Shown one piece after another: positions 24,956 to 36,700 of a DNA stretch of 64,000 bases. Within the stretch, counting starts at the first letter, position 1, and the number at the start of each line of letters is the position of its first letter. Source of the stretch: Aristolochia californica (lineage: Eukaryota > Streptophyta > Magnoliopsida > Piperales > Aristolochiaceae); NCBI GenBank assembly GCA_029961685.1, contig JARWKL010000013.1:26504922-26568921 (forward strand). Direction: 5' to 3'. A program made the position numbers and the translations under genes. The notes below the pieces were generated by a model. It made no database searches. It was given only the letters and a program-made list of their open reading frames with translations, and was not told the origin of the DNA.

Positions 24956-25145
24956 TGATCCAAATATTGACCATTACTGACATAATATGAGGGTTAATCC
25001 AATATAAAAAATCATTTGGTGCGAAACATGCAAAATAATGATCAACGGATATCCATGATCGGATGGGTGAGATAACCGTTTTGTACCAAATGACTTTTCG
25101 TATTGGGTCAACCATATAGGACGTGGTATCCAATATTTTGATGAA
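24956..25145. mobile_element. Fold-back (inverted-repeat) MITE-like element
   Basis: A roughly 190-base imperfect palindrome. The left arm contains 'CAAATATTGACCATTACTGA' and then 'GGTTAATCCAATA..AAAATCATTTGGT'. The reverse complement of the right arm contains 'CAAAATATTGGATACCACGT' and then 'GGTTGACCCAATACGAAAA.TCATTTGGT'. The centre is near 25050. The RNA would form one long hairpin. No target duplication could be set. Confidence 0.7.
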
Positions 25146-25794
25146 ATATGGAAGCAATAGTTCACAACCTAAATTCAGCTTCCTAATTAATCTACTCCCG
25201 ACAAAGGGATTTACAACATTATACTTAAGCTACACAAGCCTAGAGCACCCATGCTCACAATGGTCCACAATAGCTAATATTGTAAGGCTATGAGTTTACT
25301 TACAAAATTGGCCATGAGTCATTCTCTAGATTTGCAAATCTAAGGCTCAATTCAACTTTTTAGACAACACAAATAGCTAAGATACTTCGACCATTTAAAA
25401 ATTTAAGCTTTTGTGTGCTTTGCTTTTCGAAAAATAGGATAGATTTAGCTTTGGGTTAATAATCCAACCTCCACATATGGTTAATAATCCAACCAAAAAA
25501 AGGGATTAGATTCTTAATGGACATCCATTGGGATCTTTAATGATCCTAGTTGTGTTTCCCAATTTGAAGCCCACAAACTCGACAAATGAAAGTTTCAACA
25601 TGGATCATCGTCCCCGAGAGATGATCAGGTTTCAGGTCTCAGGTCCAGCCAGGGGGACGATGGAGGATTCACTACCTTCAATACAGATTGCTAAAACTAC
25701 TACATTCCCACTATGTATATACGATTCTATACAAGTTACGCTGTTCCAGGGTGAAGCCCAACCAAAACGAAGAAAAAACCCACCGCCATCTCTC
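25146..25794. other. Intergenic DNA downstream of both flanking genes
   Basis: The 3' flanks of SLK2 (plus strand) and the PP2-A13-type gene (minus strand) converge here. No gene is recognised. Confidence 0.5.
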
Positions 25795-27563
25795 TCATTT
25801 TCCCATCTTTCCCATCTTCTTCCATCTCTGTCCGTAATAACGAGGACATATCAACACTGAATCAACACACAGCCCTCCCTTCGTATGCGTGCAATCGATC
25901 TGCGTCACCAACAGCTTGAGCTTCATTGAATTTTGGGAGTTTTCCACCACGAAATCACCCACATGGTAGTGAATCCAGTAGCCTGGTTCCTCTAAGTAGC
26001 ACTGAGAAGAGGAGTGTTGGCCATCTGAAGTGCTCAGCTGGAATCGAACAGGTTTTTTGTCCCACCCGTGAACATGTTCCGAGTTACACACTCGTCGGCC
26101 TAGTTTCTTGGAGGCTCGTCCTAGCTGAAGCCTGAAGAAGACGCTGTACCGCCCTGCGGGGAACGGGAACTCAACCTCCCCATCTACCTCAAACCACCAT
26201 ATCTGCTGCAGATAAGCTACTGTATGAAACCTGCAAATACCAGTTTAAATCCCCTTTCAGTTACTGCTCTATCTAATCTAATTACCCACGAATTTGCTAG
26301 ACTGAAAGACAACTCCCGTTGGATGGTTTCTATATCACCCTCACTCTAAACGAAGAAATTGAAGAAGATTGCAGAGGGTAAAACACCTAGTGACTCTGTT
26401 TCAATGCTTAAAGAGAGGGTGGATTCCCTCAGGACTTTCATATTCTCCTCATTCAAGATGGCAACAGCCTCATTCATATTGGAGTCTTCAGGCATGATTT
26501 CTATATTCTCACGCATGAACCTGTTTGACAATGTCAGTTTCCCAAATAACACATGGCAACATTCATCGCAGGGCTTTTATGCGAAAGAATGTTCCAGAGC
26601 TCAACCTTCATAAATTCATTTTGCTCCTTTTTAACTCCATTTAAATCGCCAAAAGCACACAGACGATGAATTCCATGAAAAACTACAGGTAAATACGACA
26701 CTTTTAAAGAAAGCAGAGAAACTCAGAAAAAGCAAACATCGAAATGTCCATGGAACTTTGGTAATTCCATGAATTCGATTGGCATGAAACTAGTACGTAA
26801 CTCCTCACATATGGTAGACTAAATAAATCAGAAAAGGAACCATTCGAAAACCAAAAATCCAAAAACTCAACTTCACAATCCTTTTTTTTTTTTGGATGCT
26901 CTTCTGATCCTCCTCCCACCCCCACCCAAAAAAAAAATTCATTTCTAAAGCTCCAAGAGACCAAGGTTTAGAAAAAAATATCATACCGGGATTCCTCCGT
27001 CGGAATGTAATTCCAGTATCTTCGATCGTCGATCCCGGTTATAGACAATGCTTTCGAAGCTATCGATAAACAGATCCCGCCCTTCCATTTTTCCAACCAA
27101 GCTTCCTACAAAAGGAAAAAAGAAAAAAAAATATATATAAGCACCTCATTTGCTCAAAAATGAAAAATCACAGCGGAAAAATACAATCCCTTCCCAATCC
27201 GATCGAAAGGTGAATTTGTCCGTCAAAAGAGAAGGTCAATCCCCATACCTTGGTTCCACCTTCGAAGGAAGTCGGCCGACAAAGCCGCGCATATATCTCT
27301 CTCTTACCGAACTTGTCCGGATCATCCCCACAAAGCTTCTCAAAGAGAAGCCGATAATTACTCGGCAACTTGGTCTCCCATACAAAATCCGCGGACGCAG
27401 CACCTCCGAAGGCCCGATTCAACCTGGCCAATTTACAAATCTCCGGCGGGCTCAAATAAAGAAGCACTGTAGCAACGCAGCTCTCGGGTATGTCATCGAG
27501 ACCCGTCTTCAACCGGGAAGGTGCTTCCACCGCCAAGCCAAACCCAGAAAAGCCAGCCCCCAT
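25795..27563 (-). CDS. PP2A13: F-box protein PP2-A13-like (F-box plus phloem-protein-2 domain)
   Basis: Predicted SCF ubiquitin-ligase receptor with a C-terminal PP2 lectin-like domain. Three exons join in frame: 27563-27249, 27105-26987 and 26230-25795, encoding 289 residues, the usual length. The start is the ATG at 27563 (MGAGFSG, as in relatives). The F-box is at about residues 20-65 ('LDDIPESCVATVLLYLSPPE', 'LARLNRAF', 'FVWETKLP'). Exon 2 gives 'EAWLEKWKGGICLSIASKAL' and 'SITGIDDRRYWNYIPTEESR'. The PP2 domain in exon 3 has 'YLQQIWWFEVDGEVEFPFP', 'HVHGWDKKPVRFQLSTSDGQ', 'WIHYHVGDFVVEN' and 'QIDCTHTKGGLCVDSVLI'. Exon-intron structure and sequence are intact, so it is probably functional. 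Intron 2 (756 bases) contains a minus-strand frame (26346-26552) of unknown meaning. Confidence 0.95.
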
Positions 27564-29298
27564 GTACAAACCCTAAACCTAATCCTCACCAAACGCTCGG
27601 AGGCCCAGTCGGGTACGTGACGGAATCGGTGGTGCTTGAGTCTTCACAGAAAAAAAGACATGGAAATTCAATCGCAAATCGAAGGCGTCCGCTTCTGTTC
27701 CCCCATCCGGTCTTTGTGCAACGACGACACCAAACCCCCATTCGCCGTCGCTGGTTTTTTTCTGCCGGAGGGGAAAGCGATGAGAGAGCTCTTTTCAAAC
27801 AGAGCGAAGCCGTGCGAATTCTCTCTGGATTTTGGTTTCAGCAAAAACCGGTTGGTTATTAAGATATTCCTATTTTTAGCTTCCGAAAGGGTATTATGGT
27901 CAAATCAATTCTCTCTCGCCGGAAGCTTCCTTTTTCTCTGTTTGAGACATTCCTCAGTTTACTCTGTTGTCTCAACGCGTGCGATTGCGTCTCTACCCTT
28001 TTCGCTTTTACTCAGCTCTCAATCTTCTTCCATTGGAATATTTGACCATTCTAATGGCGAAGCTTTCAATCTCCCGAAGCGATCGATGGAAAAAGAAGAA
28101 GCCGCAGTGGCAGACCATCGCAGAATGAGGTGCTTTCTCCATTAATTTCATTCCTCTACTGGGTAAAGATGTTTGTTCCTTTTTCTTTTTTAGCCCTAAG
28201 GGTTTTCTGATTCGATTTCGACACATGAAAAACCAAAACCAGTTCAGTAATTGAGAAGATTTTCAGTCGGAAAGGAGGAATCTAATCCCTTCATGTCACT
28301 CCACTTGCCCTGTGGTAGATGTGGACAACCAGACAAATCGACAGAATCAAATAATGGTGAAAGCTTTACGTGCACACAGAGGTGGACAGAACCGGAAAGC
28401 AGCAGCAGGAGAGGCCACAATGGAATAATTAAACTGTATCTTTGCCTTGATTATTGGTTAAGGCAATTAGAAAATTTTAATATCGCAAGGCATTGAAGAA
28501 TCTGGACCAGAACTGGCACGAAGCTTCTCTATCCTCAACGTGGATCCTTGTCAGCTTCGAACGAGCTTGTTCAACCACATGCGAGACAGCCAGCCAAAGA
28601 GTACTTCTGCTTCCATTAACACTGAAAATAAGAGCTTAACGAATTAGGGTTTCTCTTTAAAGAAGAACACGGGTTAGCTGTAGTTTAACATGCAATGTGT
28701 AGGTGACCTCAAATCTTTATTAAATCTTTATTTAAAATACCAGATTTTGGTTATCCCTTCCCAAGATACAATGGACCTCCCGGTTTATAAACACGCACAA
28801 AATTAAGAAATATTTTTTTTAAATATTGTAATAAATCGATTTCAACCAAAGAACACAAAGATATAAGAAAGAGATCCATTTAAAAAAAAATATCGATCCA
28901 TTTTAAATAGGTTGGATTGTCACTAACGATGACTGAAAACTAGGCTTTAATCTCATCCTCTTTGAAGCAAATTGCACTTGTCCTTTTGACTGAGCCATTG
29001 GTTAGGTGATTTGCCAAGTTCTCTACTGATTCAATATAACTTAAAGTTATGATCTCCATGGATGTGAGCTTCCTTAAAATTTTATGTCAAAGATCAATTT
29101 GCCTATACGATTTTGAATTATGATTTTTGATTTTCACTTTTGCTTTATTCTCCAAATCATCAAAGTTAATCAAAATAGCAGGAATGGGCATTATGCTTCT
29201 CCAACAACCATTTTTAAGCCTACCATTTCAGTCTCCATGGTGGATTTCATAATCAAGGTTTGCTTGGAAGATATCCAAGCAACACCACACTTAGGGTA
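27564..29298. other. Promoter side of the PP2-A13-type gene and unassigned sequence
   Basis: Directly upstream of the ATG, this should hold the minus-strand promoter. A plus-strand leader of a divergent transcript is possible: 'ATGGAAAAAGAAGAAGCC' at about 28086 starts a short frame, and 28280-28430 is open in two frames. I recognise no protein family in either and do not call a gene. From 28700 to 29298 the DNA is AT-rich without recognisable content. Confidence 0.4.
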
Positions 29299-29306
29299 TA
29301 TACAAA

Positions 29307-30568
29307 TAGGGGTAGCATTGAATCAAGTTGAACCCGAACCTCCCTATGTTCGAGCCAAACTTGATTTAAATATTTTGAACTCGAGCTCGAGCCTAAAATT
29401 GTAATCGAGCTCAAGATGAGTGCAAGCTCTAACCTACATTTAAAACTTTACATAAAATACAAGTTAAATAAATTGTATAGAAAATTATGTATACATTTTA
29501 CATAAAATTGGGCATAACCTCTGTATATTAACCCTACATAAAATTATCTATACACTATGTATAAAATTATTCATAAAAGCTAAATAATTATACATAAACT
29601 TTATTCAATAATCAAACACAAAAACATTCATTTGAAAAGCAATGCTAGTTTTGTCCATTTGTACTCAATCAGATCATTCTGATTCAAGGACTGGAATACC
29701 AGATCATGGAGACAAAGAAAAAGTTTAAGAAAAATGGTTTTGGATGACTTAATCGTATGCCCATTTTTCGTTTTTTCTTCGGAGCATGGATTCATATAGC
29801 AACAATTCTGAAATACTACTAATTTATTCATGTGAAAAAATTGAGTGGAGTTAGCAATAAGAGAGTCCCACAAACAATTTGAGTCTCTTCAAAAGCCATG
29901 TGGAAGAGACAGTCGGAGTTCAAGAAACAATTTTTTTTTCACGTGCTTGTGATCTCACACGAGAGAAGGTCACACGTGTGAAATCACACGATGTCTTCAT
30001 GAACACAAGAAGCAAACATTATTTCTCCCCTAACTTAGGTCTCCGGTTTTTTGCCGAGACGTCGCGGGGGGTAGGGGGTCTAGCGGTGCCGGCAAGGAGC
30101 TGTCATCGGGGCTAAAGGCTACGACGAAGGAGGAGACAACAGAAGCAGTGGTGAAGGTAGCCACTATCGAGACTACGCGGGGGTAAGGGAGTTTGCGATG
30201 AAGTCGGTTGACAAGCAGCTGTTGATGGTGACGGAGTCCACCACAACAGCGGACAAGAGGGGCTCGACGGTGATAAGGATTGGCGACGACAGATGAGGGG
30301 AGGAAGAAATGGAAGTCAAACTCGAAGGCGATTCTCGTTCCCTCCTCCAGCCTCCCACCTCCTGGTCCCGAACCCTCGTTAAGTTAACGAGCTGACGCGC
30401 GATCTTTCCAACTGAACCATGGTTCGGTCAAACTCGGCTTGTTAACTCAAACGAGCCTTATCTAACTCTCGAACTTGGTTCAAGATCCAGATAAATCGAA
30501 TTGAACCGAGCTAAGCTCAAGCCAAGCTCGAGCCGCTTGTGAACCGGCTCGATTCGATACCACCCCTT
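29307..30568. mobile_element. Non-autonomous hAT-like transposon, copy 2
   Basis: Starts TAGGGGTAGCATTGAATC and ends with the near-complement ...GATACCACCCCTT. It is flanked by perfect 8-bp duplications TATACAAA (29299-29306 and 30569-30576). It is inverted relative to 11021-13204: the CTCGAGCTCGAG-rich arm comes first, and the palindrome GAACCATGGTTC (30414-30425) lies near the right end. The core at about 30030-30370 is GC-rich, with 'GACGACG' and 'GGAGGAG' motifs. No transposase is present. The length is 1262 bp. The perfect duplication suggests it is younger than copy 1. Confidence 0.85.
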
Positions 30569-30576
30569 TATACAAA

Positions 30577-31279
30577 ACTTCTAGTGGTTTTGTGCCATCA
30601 AAATCAAAGATCTAGTTAGCTTCAATGAACCCTTCTAGTAAAGTAGGAAATCCTGAATCGTGTACTTTACAGTTAATGATACCTATTAGATATTTGTAAA
30701 ATTTCTCAATAAAAAATATGAGGGGTTTTTTTCTCCCACTTGTTCCTGCTTCACTGATTTAGGTTTGTGGTATTTATTGGAGTAGAAAGGAGGAAAAACA
30801 TCAGCACACAAGCTGTAAAACAAGGGCTTTTGGTTTTAGCGGTTGGAAGAAGAGGAAGAAACTAGTAGCATCAACATGCTCAACTGGTCGCAAGCACATC
30901 TAATCGAGAAAGAGAAAGGGGAGAGAGGGGCAGATGAGCTTCCTTCTCTTCCGTAACTTTTCGACAGGCTCTGCTCACCTCTATAATTTGTTCCTCAGTT
31001 ACAAAAAAGCGATTGAAGATGAAGAACGAAGAGATTGAGGAAGAAATCGTAGAAAAGAGGAAGAAATCAAATAATAACGAAAACTAATCAAAAGTGGCAG
31101 ATTGCAGATCTCTTCTTCCTTCCCATTTTCTTCCGATTTTCCTCTGATTTTGCCGCTAATTCCCCGAAATTGAAACCTGCAGACAGAAAGTCGAGAGTCA
31201 AAATCGAGCCCGAAGACGGAAAGCCTTCGTATTCACTGATTCCCCAAATTTGCTCGTTAAGTAATGAGCCTGCTTGCAA
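30577..31279. other. Intergenic DNA between hAT-like copies
   Basis: AT-rich, then A/G-rich around 30900-31100. No gene or boundary is recognised. The purine-rich part may belong to the core of the fragmentary hAT-like copy whose end is at 31446. Confidence 0.4.
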
Positions 31280-31446
31280 GTCGTTGAACCGAACCGTGGT
31301 TTGCTCGAGCTCGGATCATTTACTTTAAACAAGCCCGAGCCTGAACTCGAATTCAGTTCGAGTTTGGGATTTATCGAGTTGAACCAAGCCAGGACCGAGC
31401 AGAGCTCATACTGTTCGCAAATCAGCTCGATTTGATGCCACACCTA
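31280..31446. mobile_element. Terminal fragment of a third hAT-like copy
   Basis: The reverse complement begins TAGGTGTGGCATCAAATCGAG. It contains a degenerate version of the GAACCATGGTTC palindrome (GAACCGTGGTTT at about 31288) and CGAGCTCG-type motifs shared with the two complete copies. The opposite end was not found. Confidence 0.6.
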
Positions 31447-31599
31447 GCCGCAAGATCAAGAGAAAAGACGATTGGAGAAGAACAAGAGTGGAGGACACAC
31501 TCAGAAGCTCCCCTTACATGTAGAATGGACCGATCTCCTCTCCAATCATATATCAATTACAAATTACAAGTGTACCATTAGGTTTTCTTATAAATACTG

Positions 31600-32130
31600 C
31601 AAGAGACCTAAAGTAACTTAAAACAATAAGAAAGGCAAAAAGTGACAAAAACAATTAATTTCTTGGTAATTTGACTCACAAACTCGAGAGTTTATGGAAA
31701 TTGAGGCACAAGTAAGACTTTTGACAAAGACAAATTTGGAGAAAGAGAGGAACAACCAATCCCTTTGAACTTTGGTTTATGACCCATCTCTAGTAAACAC
31801 AAAACAATCAGTAAGATATGGGGACAAGGAAGATAAATTGCCTAATTTTCTAATGAGATGTTTTGAAGCACGTGAGTCAATAATCCAAGAAGGGGAGTTG
31901 AAACATGAAAGAAAAAAGACATACCTATACTAGTACTGGAAATAGAGGGTAGAAGGGTACTAGAAGAAGAACCCAACATACTCTTGATTTTCTGAAGAAC
32001 TTTATTATCTTCCTTTGTAAAAGGTTTAGAACTTTCTGGAGGGAAAGAGCTATTTTGTTTATTTTTATTATTCCAACAATTTGATTCATGTGTGTGAGTT
32101 TCCCATGTAGCTTCCAATATCTTTCAACCT
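31600..32130 (-). pseudogene. Copia gag/protease relic
   Basis: On the minus strand, 'SSKPFTKEDNKVLQKIKSML' (about 32030-31970) matches the tail of Copia gag. A shifted frame at about 31880 reads 'WIIDSRASKHLI', corresponding to the WIIDSGASDHM aspartic-protease motif with the key Gly and Asp changed. A further 'VFTRDGS'-like block follows. Frameshifts and stops make it non-functional. Confidence 0.7.
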
Positions 32131-33827
32131 AGTGATTTAGAATATATTTTGTAAAATACCATCTAATTCTAAAAGGTCATACTTTAAATTTCACTTTTTT
32201 TTATAATAAAAATAAAAATAAAAATAAAGATGGTAGTTAAGTGTTGCATGTAGACAACACATGAGTGACAAAAACACAATGATAACATTGATATCCCAAT
32301 AGGGCTGATGCCTGGTCATAATGTGGTCGTATGCTTCAAGATGTGATTCATTTTGTGTTGGAAATTGGCACCTTGGAAGGGTGCAACACCATCATAGTGC
32401 ATCATGCTTTTAAGAGAGTGCTTCAATGTCCCATAATTAAGGGCAGCAATGAGTGATTTACTTTTTCACTTTTGTTGTTCTCTTCCTCTCTTTAGAGATT
32501 AATTCTCATAGTTATTGTTCATCATCTCCCAGTCTTATAGCTTTCTAATGCAATAGTTGAGTATTTATATTTAGAGGCACATGAGCCAGGGTGCAAGACC
32601 AGCCCTTGTTTATAATTTGGCTTATTTTTTAAATATTTTTAGAGTTGCTATTTGCAACTCTTTCTAGTAAACTTGACTCTTTTAGTCGAATTCGGGAAAC
32701 CGAATTAGGCACTTGGAAATCTAGGTCGAGTCGGCCAAGTTGGGTTGGCAATGGTCAAGAAATGCGCAAACTTAGAGAGAGAGAGAGAGGTGAATATGTT
32801 TATGTGCACTAATAATAGCTTTAAAATCTTTTACTAAACATTGTAAAGACATTGATGTACAACTAAAATAATGTTAAAGAAGTCATGAAGTCTAAGGGGA
32901 GTCTCATGAAAAATAAATCTCATAAATTGAAGCAACTTAAAGAAGAAAAGGGAAAATATTTCCAATTTGAAGCAAGTGAAAGAGGAATGATCTTATTTAA
33001 ATTTTCATTTTTTCAATTTCTTATTTCAGTTTTTTTTTCTTACATATTATTTTATTTAGCAACTTATATTTGGGTTTTCTTCTTCCAATTGTTCTTTCTT
33101 GTCTCCGTTTTTTAACCTCTTATTTTCCTCTTTCCCTAGCATGTTCATGTACTAATCGTAAGATAGTGACTGAAAAGATGGGGAAGAAGAAGAAAGAAAA
33201 GGAAATGCTGAGTTTTTTCCTCGTCTTCTTTCACACCATCATCCTAAGCAAAGTAAAGTTAGATTTCTCTCTCTCTCTCTCGAGTCGGAGGTCTTTCTCC
33301 ACCGGTGGTGGAGTCATCTCGAGCCTCTGATAAATATTTCGAGGGTCTGGCCGATGCAGGAGCAACTGTTGATAATGGCGATTGAAATTTCTTTTTGTTT
33401 TACGGTCGTCGAAGATTCTGGACATGGGTAGTCGGAAAAGGGTCGATCATGAATAGTCAAAACTCTCCTGGCTCTTCCAGAGGCGGTTGCAAACCACGGC
33501 CCACCCTCCCTCAACAGATTCCGGTGAGGTTGAGCTGAAGCTTTGTTTGTGCTTGCGAAATGACAGCACCCCCAGCTGCCCTCATTTTCAGGAATTACGA
33601 AGAATACAATTCAAAAGGATTTATACCTACACAGAAAATTTTCCCTTTGGCTAATCTAACTAAAAGGCTTCATCTTTCGACCTCCCAAACCTCCAAAAAA
33701 CCCAGAGAACCAAAGAAAAGAGCACAATCCTGGAAAGGAAGATAAGGAGAAGGGGAGAAAGCACACAAACGGACTTACTTTTCTCCTTCTTCTCCTTTCT
33801 TTTCTCATTTTTTTCCCTTTGTTGCCT
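32131..33827. other. Intergenic DNA without recognised genes
   Basis: Mostly AT-rich. From 33170 to 33780 it is richer in GC and in CT and GA runs, with 'CACCGGTGGTGGAG' near 33300. This part could be the core of the partial Harbinger-like copy that follows, but no left end was found. Confidence 0.4.
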
Positions 33828-34640
33828 CCCCAAGTTAGGAAAAATTAAACCATGTCATAACTTCATTATATTTATTTTGTAAAATAATTCATATTTTGTT
33901 ATTTATAAAATAGTTATTTTTATTTATTCAGTATAATCATTTTGTAATTACTGTATTAAATTAATAATTTAATAGTTTTAATTAAAATATTATTAAGTAA
34001 ACATTTGATAAATTGTTTTGGTTTAATTATGTCATTGCTATAATTAATTAAACCAAGTGTTTTAAAATTTGTGGCAATATATTATTAATTACTAATATGT
34101 AAAAATATATATTATGTTATTGATAAAATAATATATTTATTTATTTATTATATTATTTTTTATTAATGTATTAAATTAGTGATTTTAATGTTAAAATATA
34201 TCTTATGTTATTTAAAAATAATTTATTTATTTATTATATTCACTTCTGTTATTTTTTAATTTTTTATTTTTTATAATTTATTCTAGTGAGTTATAATTTT
34301 TATATTAATTTATAATAAACTATAATCATTAAGTAATATAATATAGTCTTTCATTAATTAGTTTATTAATATATTTTAATACTACACATTAAATCACTTA
34401 TAAGTGTAGTAACCATGTTTATTTAGGTTAATTATCTGTCTAGGTATATGTTCATTTAGTTATATTATAAAAAGTTACTCATTCTCTTGTTTATATCATA
34501 TTTTTCATTTTAGGGGAAACTGTTTTCCAGTGCACTTGAACTCGTCTACAATTACATCCAAGGATGAGTTGAAGTTGAATCAATTCATTTAAGATGAATT
34601 GAAATCTTAATTTCATTTCAAGTTCATTGTGGACTAACTC
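33828..34640. mobile_element. Partial PIF/Harbinger-like transposon (AT-rich arm)
   Basis: The right end reads 'TTCATTGTGGACTAACTCC', matching the terminal repeats of the complete copies. The AT-rich arm aligns over its length with 35080-35867 and with the reverse complement of 44452-45370. It begins at one arm of the internal hairpin ('AAGTTAGGAAAAATTAAACC'). The core and opposite terminus are missing or unrecognisable. It abuts copy 2. Confidence 0.7.
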
Positions 34641-34648
34641 CTCTTTAA

Positions 34649-35867
34649 TGGGGGGTTAGTTTACAATAAAGTGGAATGAATTCCCCCCGCATTACCTAAT
34701 TTATCAAATAATGGCTTTAGTGTAGAAAGAATTGAATTAAAGTGAGATTACACCATTTCATTTGCTCAAACAAAAACGGGGAAAAGTTGATTCATACCTA
34801 TTTTGCAAATCAACCATTTTTCTCGCACGACGTGCGTTGCGTCTACCCCCCCCCCCCCCCTGTCGTCGGCCTTCCTTTCCTCTCTCTCTCGACCTCCGTC
34901 GTAGAGCACGGGAGGCCGAGCCTCTCGACTTCTCTTCTCTCTCGGCCTCCCTCTCTTCTCACTCTCGGCGTATTGTCGGAGCGTCGCCTCTGTGGCTGTG
35001 GCCCATTGGCCCATCGTTGAGGAAGACGACGCGTGCTGTAAGGAAGACGATGGTTTAATTTTTTCTAAGTTAAGGAAAAATTAAACCATTGTAATAAGAA
35101 TAATAATTTAGATTTTTTATTTATAAAATAATTATTTTTTATTTATTTAATATTTTTATTTTTACTATATTAAATTAGTGATTTAATAGTCATAATTAAA
35201 ATATTTTTAAAATAAATATTTGATAAATTGTTTTGGTTTAATTATCCCATTGCTATAATTAATTAAACCAATGGTTTTAAATTTTGTGACAATATATTAT
35301 TAATTATTAATACATAAAAATATATATTATGTTATTGATAAATATATTTATTTATTTATTATATTTATTTTATTATTATTATATTAAATTAGTGAGTTTT
35401 AATGTTAAAATATTTCTTATGTAATTACAAAATAATTTATTTATTTATTATATACGCTTATGTTATTTTTTACCTTTTTTATTATTTTTTAATCATTTAT
35501 TCTAGTCACACGTAGTTATTTTATTAATTTATAATAAACTATAATCATTAAGTAATATAATATAATTTTTCATTAATTAGGATATTAACATATTTTAATA
35601 CTACACGTTAAATCACTTATAAGTGTAGTAACCATGTTTATTTTGGTTAATTATCTATTTAGGTATATATTTTATTTAAGTATATTATAAAAGGTTACTC
35701 ATTCTCTTGTTTATATCATATTTTTCATTTGGGGGCACTAACACTGGAATTTGTTTTCCAGTGCACTTGAACTCGTCTACACTAACACCAAATGATGAGT
35801 TGAAGTTGAATCAATTCATTTATTCACTTCAATTCAAGTTCATTGTGGACTAACCCCCGCCCCCCCC
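34649..35867. mobile_element. Non-autonomous PIF/Harbinger-like transposon, copy 2
   Basis: Inverted ends: 'GGGGGGTTAGTTTACAATAA' on the left and 'TTCATTGTGGACTAACCCCC' on the right. Both outer flanks read TTAA, which contains a TTA/TAA duplication typical of PIF/Harbinger. A C-rich run (about 34845-34860) and a GC-rich core (34860-35050) are followed by a perfect-arm hairpin (35050-35089) and then an arm made almost wholly of A and T. The three frames open through the core are Arg/Ser/Pro-rich and shift between copies, so I do not call a gene. Confidence 0.8.
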
Positions 35868-36589
35868 TTAAGTTATTAAGGATGTGCATTAAGTATGTCA
35901 TGTTGCTAAAAAAAAACCAAATGAAAGTTTTGACAATATATTATCCATTTGATCGACCATGGTCCATCTGAATGTCCTTAAAAAAGGGAAAACAAACAAC
36001 TCATGCTAAAAGGCAAGGTGGTTTGAAAGAATAACCCTCATTTGACTAGATTGGAGAGAGAAAAGCCTCTATTAAAGGCCATTTACACAAATGTCCAAAC
36101 AGGTAACCTAGGAGAGGTAGAAGATAAACGAGGATAGAGAGGTCACACAAGAAGGTCGTCTACCCAGACTGCCCCAGTCTGACAAGACATGGGAGAGAAA
36201 AGACATTGCAAGTGCCTATTCATCACATCATTTAGATGCCTTGGAGAAATTCGAAAGAGTTAAGAAAATTGTACAACAGGACCATGAATGACCAAATGTC
36301 GCATGCATGCAAATGCCCTATAAATATAGAAAAAAAATACGAAGAAAAAGAGACGTAGGAAGAGAAAATCCAAGAAAAGAGGAAGAAAGAATGAAGAACA
36401 AGACAAGGGAAGAGGAGAGAAGTTCATGAGTTTAGCAAAGGCAAAACCCAAAAGTCTAGGCCTGCCTCACTCGAGCTTTCTTTTGATTAAAATAGAAAAG
36501 TGTTATATAATTATAAAAATTCCATTGAGTCTCGCATAAGAATAAATACCAAAAGGATCATGTTTGTGTACAAACATAATATCTTTTTT
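35868..36589. other. Intergenic DNA
   Basis: No gene is recognised. A-rich segments near 36320-36420 give low-complexity frames only. Confidence 0.5.
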
Positions 36590-36700
36590 CCCCTCAAGTT
36601 GAAAAGTAAGCATCAAATGATCCTAGCTTGTTACATAAAATAGGAAACCGAACTCAAGATAATGCCTTAGTAAAGAGATCTACTAATTGTGTTGACCGTA
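36590..36700 (-). pseudogene. Copia polyprotein C-terminal relic with polypurine tract
   Basis: On the minus strand 'DLFTKALS' and 'SYFM' fragments match the end of Copia RNase H ('ADLFTKPL...F..LR.KLG'). They are followed by 'TTGAGGGGAAAAAAG', a polypurine tract like those before a 3' LTR. The LTR itself would lie at about 36480-36595 but is not clear. Confidence 0.5.

Noticed and set aside
26346..26552. Small gene in PP2-A13 intron 2
   Set aside because: A 68-codon minus-strand frame with a plausible amino-acid mix but no recognised family and no splice context. It was not strong enough to list.
27150..27862. Plus-strand frames opposite PP2-A13 exon 1
   Set aside because: They are antisense to a well-supported F-box exon and have no motif of their own.
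27636..28145. 169-codon plus-strand protein
   Set aside because: It overlaps the promoter side of the PP2-A13 gene, has no recognisable motif, and reads across probable non-coding leader.
34742..35058. Protein genes in the core of Harbinger copy 2
   Set aside because: Overlapping Arg/Ser/Pro-rich frames on both strands caused by composition and a C-homopolymer, with no family motif.
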